The position numbers and the translations under genes were made by a program. A DNA stretch of 64,000 bases from the NCBI RefSeq assembly GCF_016597725.1, contig NZ_VCGY01000006.1, forward strand, positions 171,217 to 235,216, in the 5' to 3' direction. The notes under the pieces are model-generated. The model saw nothing but the letters and a program-made list of their open reading frames with translations. It was not told the origin of the DNA and searched no databases. Positions 30,599 to 39,629 of the stretch are shown one piece after another. Each line of letters begins with the position of its first letter. The first letter of the stretch is position 1. Source of the DNA: Marinobacter sp. 1-4A. GTDB taxonomy: Bacteria; Pseudomonadota; Gammaproteobacteria; Pseudomonadales; Oleiphilaceae.

Positions 30599-31849
30599 TC
30601 AGTGGTTGTGTGGGTCAAAGCCGCCTTTGGCAATTTCAGAGGCCACAAAAAACGCGCCCCGCGAAACGATCCGTTGGCCCGCAGTCAGGCCGAAAATTTC
30701 ACGGAGTCCGCCAATTGAGCGACCCAGTTCCACTTCCACAGGCTCATACTCCGCTTCAGCCTCTTCCACATAAACCGTCCAGTCGCCATCGGCGCCTCGC
30801 ATCAACGCACTCTCCGGCACCGCAAGCACCGGCTCCGTGGTTTTAAAAAGGAAATACACATCTGCAAACATTCCGGGATGAAAACGATCTTCCGGATTGT
30901 CCAGCTCCAACCGAACAATTCGCGTGCGGGTCACAGCGTCAATGGTATGAGCTTCCTGGGATACCGTTGCCACAGCTACTCGGCCTGCAACTCTTACTTC
31001 CGCTTCTGCCCCTTGCTTAAGGACAATGTCGGAGTTTGCTGGCAGGTGAGCCTCTACCCAAAGTTCGCTTTCATTAGCCAGAGTCACCAGCGGTTGGCCT
31101 GCCTCAACTCTTTGTCCTTGCTCAAACTCATCGGTCAGCACTGCGCCGTCCACGCGAGCCCTGAGCGTGTATTCACCGAGACTACCTACGCCGCTGGCCT
31201 TCAACGCACCAATGTCATCATCGTTTAGCCCATAAGCAAGCAGAGTCGCCCTCGCCGCTTCAATATTGGCTTTCGCGGTATTGAACCGTTGATCACCCAC
31301 CACGGAACGACCCAGCCCGCTGATTCGCTCCCATTCAGGAAAAGCCTTCCTGTAATCAGCCTGCGCCTGTGCCACCGTCTCACTGAACAGGGTTACCAGC
31401 GGCTGACCTTTGGTTACGTGCTCACCCAATTCCACGTGACGTCTCAACACCACCGAGGCAACTCGGGGGGACACGTGATAGCTGGTATAGCCGTTGGTCA
31501 GCAGCTCACCGGGAGCGTAGATTTCATAGTCAACGCGCTTGCTCTCGAGGGTTGCTACCTCAATGCCGGCGAGCTCTTTCTGTTTGGCATTGATGCTTGC
31601 GGTAGCTGCTTCTTCATGACCACCATCGCTCTCCTCTTCGTGGCCATGACCTTCTTCCTCTTCATGCTCACGTTCTTCAGCATGCCCGCCCTCATACTCA
31701 TCCTCTTCACCGGTGCCTTCTCGATGATCGTCGCCACCGGCGGCATGATCGTGGCCCGCCTCGTTATGAGCATCTTCCTCGGCCTGCACCAGTGAAGGGG
31801 GAGCTATAAACAGCGTCAAAACAAATACTGAAATCAGAGTTTTTTTCAT
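30599..31849 (-). CDS. czcB: HME-RND periplasmic adaptor (pump 1), His-rich N-terminus
   Basis: A 416-residue membrane-fusion protein. After a signal peptide (about 23 residues) comes a strongly acidic, His-rich region (residues 24-85, with NEAGHDHAAGGDDH and GHGHEEESDGGHEE), probably a periplasmic metal buffer. A hairpin, lipoyl halves (PRVASVVLRRHVELGEHVTKGQPL) and beta-barrel follow. It links the pump to the outer-membrane channel. It lies between czcC and czcA of the same operon. Confidence 0.93.
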   Translation of the reverse strand: MKKTLISVFVLTLFIAPPSLVQAEEDAHNEAGHDHAAGGDDHREGTGEEDEYEGGHAEEREHEEEEGHGHEEESDGGHEEAATASINAKQKELAGIEVATLESKRVDYEIYAPGELLTNGYTSYHVSPRVASVVLRRHVELGEHVTKGQPLVTLFSETVAQAQADYRKAFPEWERISGLGRSVVGDQRFNTAKANIEAARATLLAYGLNDDDIGALKASGVGSLGEYTLRARVDGAVLTDEFEQGQRVEAGQPLVTLANESELWVEAHLPANSDIVLKQGAEAEVRVAGRVAVATVSQEAHTIDAVTRTRIVRLELDNPEDRFHPGMFADVYFLFKTTEPVLAVPESALMRGADGDWTVYVEEAEAEYEPVEVELGRSIGGLREIFGLTAGQRIVSRGAFFVASEIAKGGFDPHNH

Positions 31850-31873
31850 GATGAATATCCAGTTTCCAGAATA

Positions 31874-33091
31874 TTATTGGAAGGGGGTGATCAGTTCGCC
31901 AGACTGGCTCAAGAGCTCAATCAGGCCCAGCTGCGCCAGCTTTTCCAGTTCAATACCGGTTTTCAGACTCTCCGCGCGCTGGCCCAGCGCCTGGAGATAC
32001 TCAGAGGTGGAGAGGTCGCCGACCTGCCACTGCTTCTCAAGCAAATCGGCACTTCGCTGTACACGCCCCTGGGATAGTTCTTTCCATCGACGGAGTTGCT
32101 TGTCGTATCGCTTCCAGGAAGCGCGAGCGCCTGCCAGGTCATATTGTCGTTTCCGGTAGAGCGCCTGAAACCGCGCTTCCGCCTCCAGAGCCCGTCGATT
32201 CGCAGCCCGGGTTTCAGCGCTGTAGTTATTACGGACGTTCAGAGGGATCGAGAATGTCAGGCCAACCACGTTCTCGCCGCCGTCACGCCCTCCGCTCAGC
32301 CCTACTGTCGGCGATGCTGTGGCTTTGCGTCTCGCAACCTCTGCCTCACTTTTCAGCACCTGCCACTCGGATCGAGCGACTGCAATTGACGGGTGTGACA
32401 GCAGATCAGCCTCACCAATCTGGGACTCCAGCGCTGGCCATATATACTCGGGGATTCCCCCATCCTGAGGCCTCCAGTCCGGCAGACGTTCTTGAACCTG
32501 AGTTTCTGCCCGATCAACTGCGGCCTTTGCCTGGGCGACTTCGCTCAACTGACGGGATAGATTTAAAAACAGAAGCTCTGCATCGGCACGCCCCAGATCA
32601 CCTGCCTGCTGGCGCTGTTCAACCTGGTCCAGCAAGGTATCCAGGCGCTGCTGTTGGGATTCAGCAATTTCCTCAAACAGCGTAGTGGCGCGCCACTCGA
32701 CAAGCGCAAACAATGATTCAGACGTTTGTGTCAGAACTGCTTCGCCCAAGCCAGCTTGCGCAGAAAGCCTGATCAGCTTTGCCTTCTCCTTTAATGCACC
32801 CTGCTGATCAGACCAATCGATCGTTTGTGACAGCCCTGCCTCAAAGTTATTCTCACTACCCGTTCTGTCTGCTCCCACGGACAACTCCGGGTTATACAGC
32901 GGTTGTTCGCTTGCATCAGCGTCCTCTTTCCGCGCAGCCGCCTGCTCTGTCGCTGCCAGTACCTCCGGGTGCTTGCTTATCTGGCCAGTGAGCCAACTCG
33001 CCCAATTAACAGTCTCCGCCTGACCGAACAGCGGAATGGATAGTAGTACTGAACACAACAACGCCCGAGGCGAGTGCTTGCTTGCCTTCAT
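31874..33091 (-). CDS. czcC: HME-RND outer-membrane factor (pump 1)
   Basis: A 405-residue TolC-family channel with a signal peptide (MKASKHSPRALLCSVLLSIP..., cleaved after QAE) and two TolC repeats rich in long helices. I chose the ATG at 33091 because a GGGAG site lies 8-12 bp upstream and a signal peptide begins there; the 17 upstream residues are not needed. First gene of pump operon 1, preceded at 95 bp by the regulon repeat. Confidence 0.9.
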   Translation of the reverse strand: MKASKHSPRALLCSVLLSIPLFGQAETVNWASWLTGQISKHPEVLAATEQAAARKEDADASEQPLYNPELSVGADRTGSENNFEAGLSQTIDWSDQQGALKEKAKLIRLSAQAGLGEAVLTQTSESLFALVEWRATTLFEEIAESQQQRLDTLLDQVEQRQQAGDLGRADAELLFLNLSRQLSEVAQAKAAVDRAETQVQERLPDWRPQDGGIPEYIWPALESQIGEADLLSHPSIAVARSEWQVLKSEAEVARRKATASPTVGLSGGRDGGENVVGLTFSIPLNVRNNYSAETRAANRRALEAEARFQALYRKRQYDLAGARASWKRYDKQLRRWKELSQGRVQRSADLLEKQWQVGDLSTSEYLQALGQRAESLKTGIELEKLAQLGLIELLSQSGELITPFQ

Positions 33092-33168
33092 CGACTTTCT
33101 CCCGAAGCGATTTATAACCAAAAAATGATAGGCGTATGGCACCTATGACGAGGTAGGAAGAGGCCGAG

Positions 33169-33200
33169 ATAATAAATGCGAACTTTGAAATGAGTTTGAA
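33169..33200 (-). promoter_or_regulatory. Regulon direct repeat and -10 of pump operon 1
   Basis: On the minus strand TTCAAA-N5-TTCAAA (33183-33200) is followed, 8-9 bp on, by a good -10 TATTAT (33169-33174). The flanking sequence also aligns with the site at 46239 for about 40 bp. Confidence 0.7.
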
Positions 33201-33319
33201 TTCGGAAAAACAGTTCAGATATGAGTCGCTAAAAACTCTTTGCAGCGCTTCTCAATGAGGCTAAGAACGGCAGCTCGCGACCAATCGCCGCGATGCCACC
33301 GTCTCATTCCAGGAAGGGA

Positions 33320-33664
33320 CTAGATTGAAGTGGGTTGGAGTGCGCTTTCGTCGGTCGCACCGTCTTCAATACGAACGGCCTGGACCAGGCGGGATACAAG
33401 TACCTTGCCATCCCCCGGGTGCCCATCCCGGGTCCTGCTCGTTCGCACAATGATGTCCACAACTTCATCGGCAACAGCATCGGTCGCTACATCTACTTCC
33501 AGCTTGACCATCTGCACTTTCTCCAGAGGCGATTCATCGCCAACCAGATGACCAAATTCGTTGAGAGACACGACAGCAATGCTTGCCACCCCCTTAACTT
33601 TGGCCAGAGCATCAACCACATGCTCTGCCATCACTTCTCTGACATACGCTTTTATTTCATACAT
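33320..33664 (-). CDS. PII-like signalling protein linked to RND pump 2
   Basis: A 114-residue protein of the PII/GlnK fold: N-terminal MYEIKAYVREVMAEHVVDAL and a C-terminal GHPGDGKVLVSRLVQAVRI, the usual B/C-loop region. It lacks the Tyr-containing T-loop of true nitrogen PII proteins. PII-like proteins occur beside several cation and metal transporters and may bind nucleotide or metal. An AGGAGG site sits 7 bp before the ATG. It follows czcA of pump 2 by 17 bp, so it is last in that operon. Confidence 0.85.
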   Translation of the reverse strand: MYEIKAYVREVMAEHVVDALAKVKGVASIAVVSLNEFGHLVGDESPLEKVQMVKLEVDVATDAVADEVVDIIVRTSRTRDGHPGDGKVLVSRLVQAVRIEDGATDESALQPTSI

Positions 33665-33681
33665 AAACCGCCTCCTGACTA

Positions 33682-36600
33682 TCAGACTTCAACGTCACGA
33701 CGTTCGGATGCAAACCACTGATAGACGCTGGGCAACACCACCAGCGTCAGCAGCGTTGAGGTGATCAGACCGCCAACCACAACCGTCGCCAGCGGCCGTT
33801 GGACATTGGAACCAATACCGTCGGCCAGCAACAAGGGAATCAGCCCCAGAATAGCCACCGAGGCTGTCATCAGAACCGGCCGCAAACGGCGTTGAGCACC
33901 CAGCTTGACTGCTTCAATGACTTCGTAGCCTTCGTCCCGCAACTGATTGATGTAGCTCACCATCACCACACCGTTCAGTACGGCTACGCCAAACACAGCG
34001 ATGAACCCCACCGCTGCAGGCACGGAGAGGTAAAGCCCCGTCACAAAAAGCGCGACAATGCCACCAGTAACCGCAAAGGGCACATTCATGAAGATCAGCG
34101 CCGCATAGCGCAGACTGCTGAATGCGGAGAAAAGAAGCAGGAAAATAAGCGCCAGGGTAATCGGCACAACAATCGCCAGCCGCGCCATGGCCCTTTCCTG
34201 GTTCTCAAACTGACCACCGAACTCCACGAAATACCCCGGCGGCATGTCCACTTGCTTTTCAATCCGATTGCGCAAATCCTGAACAACACTGCCCATATCG
34301 CGACCACGTACGTTCATCTGCACGTACTGTCGCCGACTGGCATTGGAGCGTGAAATTTTCTTGGGTCCCGCGTACATCTCAACATCTGCCACCCGTGAAA
34401 GCGGTATCAGCTCGCCGCTGTTGCCCCTAAGGGGAAGCTTCCTGATTTCATCGATGGACCCGCGATAGGACTCTTGCAGCCGGGCGAAAATCTCAAATCG
34501 CCGGACACCGTCGAAAACCAGCCCGGCGCTTTTACCGCCAATACCGGTTTCAACCGTACTCATCAGGTTATCGATGCTGATGCCGAACTGCGCCAGCACT
34601 TCACGGTCGGGGCGAATAACGATCTGTTTTTTACCCGCACTCTGCTGCGCGCGCACATCCGTTGCACCCGGCACATCATTCGCCAGGGCCGCTACCTCCC
34701 TGCCGATCCGGCCCAACTCGTCTAGGTCATCGCCGAAAATGCTGGCAACCAGTTGCGCCTGAACGCCTGACAGGAGTTCGTCGGTTCTGAGCTGAATCGG
34801 TTGGGACAGATTGTTGGCAAGCCCCGGGACCCGTTCATCCAAAGCCTCTGCAATCCTGCTTTGGAGATCCTCATAGCTCACGTCCTCTCGCCACTGATCC
34901 AGGGGCTTCAGATTGACAAGCGTCGCGACAACGTTCACAGGTTCAGGATCACCACCCACTTCGGCACGACCGATCCTGGCATAGGTGCCGGTGACCTCTG
35001 GAAATTCATCTACAACGGACTGAATCCGTTTGCCATATTTGATGGCGGATTCAAGACTGGCTCCAGGTGGCAGTGTCGAGCGAATCTGGAACGTGCCTTC
35101 CCTGAGCGTGGGAACGAATTCGCTTCCGAGATAGGGAAAGAGCAGAAGACTGCCTGCAAAAGCAACGACGGCCACGCCCATCACAATCTTAGGGACTTTG
35201 ACGACAGTATTCACCACCGGCTTGTATAACCGGTTCAGGAACAGAACCAGCTTCGGCTCCTTATGTTGCCCACCCATTTTGAATGAGAGCGAGGCCAGAA
35301 CCGGCACCAATGTCAACGCGAGTAGCAGCGCACCAATCAACGCGAAGCTGATGGTGTAGGCCATGGGCGAAAACAGCTTGCCCTCAACGCCCTGCAGGGT
35401 AAACAGCGGCAAAAAAACAATGATAATGATGCCAATCGCAAACACGATCGGACGAGCCACTTCCCGAGCGGACTCACCTACAAGCCTCAAAACGCTGACC
35501 TTTTCATCGGATCGCTCCTCAAGGTGTCGGAAGATGTTCTCTATCATCACGACAGCGCCGTCCACCATCATGCCGATGCCGATAGCCAGCCCCCCCAGAC
35601 TCATCAGGTTGGCCGACAGGCCCGACATGCGCATGGCAATGAACGCAAAGAGTACAGACAACGGCAATGTCGCCACCACGATCAGTGTGGAACGAACATT
35701 TCCGAGGAACAGATAGAGAAAAACCAGTACCAGAACCGAACCTTCAAGCAGTGCTTTCTCGACAGTGCCTATAGCCTTGCCCACCAAGTCTGCCTGAGAG
35801 TAATACGCTTCAATCTTCAACCCCTCTGGGAGGGACTTGTTCAGATCGTCGATTTTCGCATTGACGTCCTCAAGCACCTGACTGGTGTTGGTGCCAATCA
35901 ATTTCATCACGTAACCGCCCACGGATTCCTCACCCGAGGACACCTCTGCCCCACGGCGAATCGCTGGCCCAAGCCCAACCTCCGCCACATCCTTGACGTA
36001 AATAGGGGACTCACCCTCACTCTTGGACACAATGATGTTCTGGATGTCTTCGATGCCTTCGTAACCTGAGTCGACCCAACCGTAACCGCGAACAATGTAC
36101 TCTTCACCGCCTCGCGTAATGAAAGAGGCGCCGACGTTACGATTATTCTGGGTGAGAGCGCCGCGAATATCAGACACCGTCAAGTTCCTTGCCTGAAGCT
36201 CCTGCGCATCGATATTGACCTGGTATTGTTTTACCTCGCCGCCGATGGACAGGACACCGGTTACACCCGGCACGGTTCTGAGCTGTGGCTTGACAATCCA
36301 GTCTTGGATCGTGCGGATTTCCTGCAGGCTGTACTGCTCTTTATCCTCAGTTTCCAAGGAATACATCAGGATGCGCCCAAGACCGCTTGCGATGGGCCCG
36401 AGTTCGGGTTCCCCCATCCCTTCGGGAATCTGGCGCTTGGCCTCGGATAGCCGTTCGTTAACTAGCCGCCTGGCGAAGTAGATATCGGTGCCATCTTCGA
36501 AATAGATGGTCACCCGCGAAAGTCCGAAAATCGACGTGCTCTGCACTTTTTCTAACTTGGGAATACCATACATGCTGATCTCAACGGGATAGGAAATCAG

Positions 36601-36789
36601 CGTTTCGATATCAACCGGCGACAATCCAGGACTGGTAGTGAATACCTGAACCATGGTCGGTGTCGCGTCCGGAAACGCATCCACCGGCAGTTTTTGAAAT
36701 GAAAATACGCCGGCAACGATCACGGCGATAGCAAAGACAAGCGTCATCAGACGATTGTTCAGCGCATAATTCACAATTGCGTTGATCAT
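33682..36789 (-). CDS. czcA: HME-RND heavy-metal efflux pump, inner-membrane subunit (pump 2)
   Basis: A 1035-residue RND protein with complete N- and C-terminal transport halves. The TM4 relay reads GIGMMVDGAVVMIEN, with Asp and Glu conserved but Gly at the first position where Zn/Co/Cd pumps have Asp. It differs clearly from the pump-1 CzcA throughout, so it is a separate lineage rather than a recent duplicate. It sits between its czcB (14 bp upstream) and the PII-like gene. Confidence 0.93.
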   Translation of the reverse strand: MINAIVNYALNNRLMTLVFAIAVIVAGVFSFQKLPVDAFPDATPTMVQVFTTSPGLSPVDIETLISYPVEISMYGIPKLEKVQSTSIFGLSRVTIYFEDGTDIYFARRLVNERLSEAKRQIPEGMGEPELGPIASGLGRILMYSLETEDKEQYSLQEIRTIQDWIVKPQLRTVPGVTGVLSIGGEVKQYQVNIDAQELQARNLTVSDIRGALTQNNRNVGASFITRGGEEYIVRGYGWVDSGYEGIEDIQNIIVSKSEGESPIYVKDVAEVGLGPAIRRGAEVSSGEESVGGYVMKLIGTNTSQVLEDVNAKIDDLNKSLPEGLKIEAYYSQADLVGKAIGTVEKALLEGSVLVLVFLYLFLGNVRSTLIVVATLPLSVLFAFIAMRMSGLSANLMSLGGLAIGIGMMVDGAVVMIENIFRHLEERSDEKVSVLRLVGESAREVARPIVFAIGIIIIVFLPLFTLQGVEGKLFSPMAYTISFALIGALLLALTLVPVLASLSFKMGGQHKEPKLVLFLNRLYKPVVNTVVKVPKIVMGVAVVAFAGSLLLFPYLGSEFVPTLREGTFQIRSTLPPGASLESAIKYGKRIQSVVDEFPEVTGTYARIGRAEVGGDPEPVNVVATLVNLKPLDQWREDVSYEDLQSRIAEALDERVPGLANNLSQPIQLRTDELLSGVQAQLVASIFGDDLDELGRIGREVAALANDVPGATDVRAQQSAGKKQIVIRPDREVLAQFGISIDNLMSTVETGIGGKSAGLVFDGVRRFEIFARLQESYRGSIDEIRKLPLRGNSGELIPLSRVADVEMYAGPKKISRSNASRRQYVQMNVRGRDMGSVVQDLRNRIEKQVDMPPGYFVEFGGQFENQERAMARLAIVVPITLALIFLLLFSAFSSLRYAALIFMNVPFAVTGGIVALFVTGLYLSVPAAVGFIAVFGVAVLNGVVMVSYINQLRDEGYEVIEAVKLGAQRRLRPVLMTASVAILGLIPLLLADGIGSNVQRPLATVVVGGLITSTLLTLVVLPSVYQWFASERRDVEV

Positions 36790-36803
36790 GCTCCCCCCGA
36801 GTA

Positions 36804-37988
36804 TTAGTGTCCGTGAGCGGCGCTGCGGCCACTGGCGGTAATGGCCGACATCAGATCAAAAGCGCCCACTGAAACCACTTTCGTGTTTGCGCTGATGCCG
36901 GACTTAATCTCTATCCAGTCGTTAGCCTCCTTACCAAGAGTGACTGGAACCGCCTTGTAGGCTCCCCCTTCATTACCCGGAACAAATACAACGGACTCGT
37001 CATCGATGGTTTGCACGGCATCGTGTGGAACTAGGGGCAGTGATGCCGCCGATCGAGTCATGACTCTCGCTTTGGCATAGGTATTTGGACGAAGGTCGCC
37101 GTTGGGGGATTCGAGTACAACGCGAACCGGAATGGTGCGGGTTTCCTCATCAAGCTCATTTGAGATCCAGGACACTTCCCCGGTGTGAAAGCGGTCTGCA
37201 ACTGACTTTGAGAAGACCTGAACTTCATCTCCGACGGATACCCTGCCAATGTCAGTTTCGGCAACTTGCAACATCACCCACACCACAGAGGTATCAGCTA
37301 CGGTAAAAGGCGTATCTGAAGAGCTTAAGGTTTGGCCCAACCGGGCATCCATGCGCTCAATGCGACCCTGGATAGGAGAACGGAGTTCGTACTGTGCGAG
37401 ACTGCTATCTGCGCCTGACGAATCACTGCCAAAAACCGCCAGTTGCTCACGAATCGAATCGTACTCCGCTGTAATCTCAAGATAAGCGGCCTTGGCGTCC
37501 AAGAACTCTTCTTCGCTGGTGAAGCTTTCACTCCGCAATTGCTTTTCTCGCTGATACTCCGCAGTCGCGGCTTCTTTCCGAGCTTTCAACGAGTTCAGGC
37601 GGGAACGAATGCGGGCCAACTCAACGCTGTTCAGCGCGGCCAACAACTGGCCTTTTTCAACCTGGTCCCCCAGATCAACAGCCAGTCTCGTAAGCTTTCC
37701 CTGCAATAGCGGCCCTACCTCCGCGACGCGATCCGGAACATAGTGAACTTCAGCTGGCGCAGTGACGATATTGTCAGCACGGCCTCGGGGCACCGTTACA
37801 GTCTGCACGGAGAGCAACTCCCTCTGCTCTGGAGTCAGATGAACTTCGCGGGCCTCACTGCCTTCAGCCGAGTGCCCAGCCTCACCCTTTTGGTGCTGCC
37901 CTCCTTCGGCTTCTTCGGCGCCGTACGCCAGTGGCTGATAGACCAGAAAACTGATCGCGACAAACAATATCTGCAAATTTCGAATCAT
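36804..37988 (-). CDS. czcB: HME-RND periplasmic adaptor (pump 2)
   Basis: A 394-residue membrane-fusion protein with a signal peptide (MIRNLQILFVAISFLVYQPLAYG) and a short His-containing lead (EEAEGGQHQKGEAGHSAEG) far weaker than in the pump-1 adaptor. The lipoyl segment (LLQGKLTRLAVDLGDQVEKG), helical hairpin and barrel follow. The C-terminus ends AAHGH, perhaps a minor metal site. Middle gene of the C-B-A operon. Confidence 0.92.
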   Translation of the reverse strand: MIRNLQILFVAISFLVYQPLAYGAEEAEGGQHQKGEAGHSAEGSEAREVHLTPEQRELLSVQTVTVPRGRADNIVTAPAEVHYVPDRVAEVGPLLQGKLTRLAVDLGDQVEKGQLLAALNSVELARIRSRLNSLKARKEAATAEYQREKQLRSESFTSEEEFLDAKAAYLEITAEYDSIREQLAVFGSDSSGADSSLAQYELRSPIQGRIERMDARLGQTLSSSDTPFTVADTSVVWVMLQVAETDIGRVSVGDEVQVFSKSVADRFHTGEVSWISNELDEETRTIPVRVVLESPNGDLRPNTYAKARVMTRSAASLPLVPHDAVQTIDDESVVFVPGNEGGAYKAVPVTLGKEANDWIEIKSGISANTKVVSVGAFDLMSAITASGRSAAHGH

Positions 37989-38037
37989 CTAAACACCTTC
38001 GATATAAGAGAACGTTCAACCATTAATTTTCTTGTCA

Positions 38038-39339
38038 TCAGGAACCGGATGACATTGAAAGGGCACCGCCGGTGCTCACTTCCAACGCCCGGACGGCGTC
38101 GATATAGTCGTGTTGCACTTGGACGTATTCCTTCCTCACCGACAAAAGATTGTCCTGAGCGGACAGGACATCGGAAGCATCGACTTTTCCCGCTTGAAGA
38201 GCTTTCTGCATAAGTTGCAGCGTTTCCTCCGAACGCTCGAGAATCGACTCGTTCATCTGGCGCAATCTGCGTACGGCGGATTCGTACTGAGCTACAGCAG
38301 ATACGACCTGGCGTTCAGTCGCCAAACGCAGCGCCTCGGCCTCAAGCTCGGAGATTTTCAACTGAGCCGAGGCCTTCCTTTTTTCACCGGAATAATCATG
38401 AAACACAGTCAGAGGCATCGACACACCCGCACCAAAAAGGTTGGATCTTTCCTCCCGCTCGTAGAACCCGAACACTTTCAGGTTCGGAATACTTAGACTC
38501 TTGGCCAGTTCCAGACCGGACTCATTTGCAGCAATTCTGGCTGCTGCCGCCTTCAGATCCCCTCTCTGGCGCTGAGCCATCGCGACAAGCCGATTAGTTG
38601 GTGGCAAGTTGGCACGAGCTACATTGAGCTCTCCCGCGACCCCTACCGCATCGGAGGGGGACACCCCAAGAACTTCCGTCAGGTCAATTTTTGACTGCCT
38701 AAGCTTCTGCGCCGCTTCGGCCTTTTGGTTCTTAGCTCTTGCCAAGCCAATGACGGCGGTATTGAGCTCAATCCGGGTCTGTTTGCCCCGCTCAACGGAC
38801 ACCTCGACCAGCTCTTTAGTTCGGTGCATCAGCTCAACGGTGCGGGTTGCCGTTTCCAGCTCTTTCTGTGCAAGCAGTATTTTGAAGTAGGCTGACCGCA
38901 CTCGGGCCTTGGTCGCCACCTTCAGGTATTCAAGTTCCTGCTGTTGAGAAGTGAGAGTGCTCTGAGCACGCGACTGACCGAGATCGCCCCGATTGCCCAT
39001 CCAGACTTCCTGAGTAACCCGAACCTCGTAATTCAGTGACTGATCTGCCTTATCTGGATTATCACGGCCACTCAGCTCAAGCTCCGGGTTGCTGGGCGCC
39101 CAGCGGCTGGCATGATCGAGCTCGGCTTCCTGCATGGACACCGCAGCCCGCCTTAAAGCCAATATCGGGCTATTCTCAAATGCCATTACCATTGCCTCAT
39201 TCAAAGAGACAGCCTGTCTGGCCTTGGCTTGCTGGTACTCCTTGAGTGAAACGCTCTCCCCGGCGGTGGCCGCCGCCGAAGGCATGACGTTCAAGACTCC
39301 GGGTACTATCAGCACCCACAACAACAGTCGTTTGTTCAT
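38038..39339 (-). CDS. czcC: HME-RND outer-membrane factor (pump 2)
   Basis: A 433-residue TolC-family protein with signal peptide (cleaved about residue 24, AAATAGES) and two long-helix repeats, the first opening LNEAMVMAFENSPILALRRA. First gene of the pump-2 operon czcC-czcB-czcA-PII. The regulon repeat is 82 bp upstream of the ATG. Confidence 0.92.
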   Translation of the reverse strand: MNKRLLLWVLIVPGVLNVMPSAAATAGESVSLKEYQQAKARQAVSLNEAMVMAFENSPILALRRAAVSMQEAELDHASRWAPSNPELELSGRDNPDKADQSLNYEVRVTQEVWMGNRGDLGQSRAQSTLTSQQQELEYLKVATKARVRSAYFKILLAQKELETATRTVELMHRTKELVEVSVERGKQTRIELNTAVIGLARAKNQKAEAAQKLRQSKIDLTEVLGVSPSDAVGVAGELNVARANLPPTNRLVAMAQRQRGDLKAAAARIAANESGLELAKSLSIPNLKVFGFYEREERSNLFGAGVSMPLTVFHDYSGEKRKASAQLKISELEAEALRLATERQVVSAVAQYESAVRRLRQMNESILERSEETLQLMQKALQAGKVDASDVLSAQDNLLSVRKEYVQVQHDYIDAVRALEVSTGGALSMSSGS

Positions 39340-39420
39340 TCAATATCATCCTGGCTATTTGACTGAGATACATGAATCAGCGTTTTCGCCGTAAATGCCA
39401 GGACGACCCTACAGACAGAC

Positions 39421-39437
39421 CTTTAAATCAGTCTGAA
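39421..39437 (-). promoter_or_regulatory. Regulon direct repeat before pump operon 2
   Basis: On the minus strand TTCAGA-N5-TTAAAG. The surrounding 23 bp match the pump-1 site at 33183 at about 20 positions with one gap, including the shared outer CCGAATTCA. Confidence 0.65.
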
Positions 39438-39568
39438 TTCGGCGCCATCACACCTAAACTCGTACGGAGTTCAACGAAACTATGGCGGGGTATACGCCAA
39501 AAAGAGGTGAAAGAAAGAGACAAAAGAGGAGGGCATCGTCCAGCGCATGGGAGGGAGCGCAGATAAGA

Positions 39569-39596
39569 AACGACGGGCCTATTTCAGCCCGTCGTT
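39569..39596 (-). terminator. Terminator of the DcaP-like porin
   Basis: A 10-bp perfect stem, AACGACGGGC and GCCCGTCGTT, is followed on the minus strand by TTTCTTATC. It lies 34 bp past the porin stop. Confidence 0.85.
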
Positions 39597-39629
39597 GGGT
39601 CCAATTATGTGAAGCAACACTATGAACGA

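Noticed and set aside
31289..31795. 168-codon plus-strand ORF opposite czcB
   Set aside because: It is the antisense of the His/Glu-rich region; its hydrophobic stretches are an artefact of complementing GAA/GAG/CAC codons.
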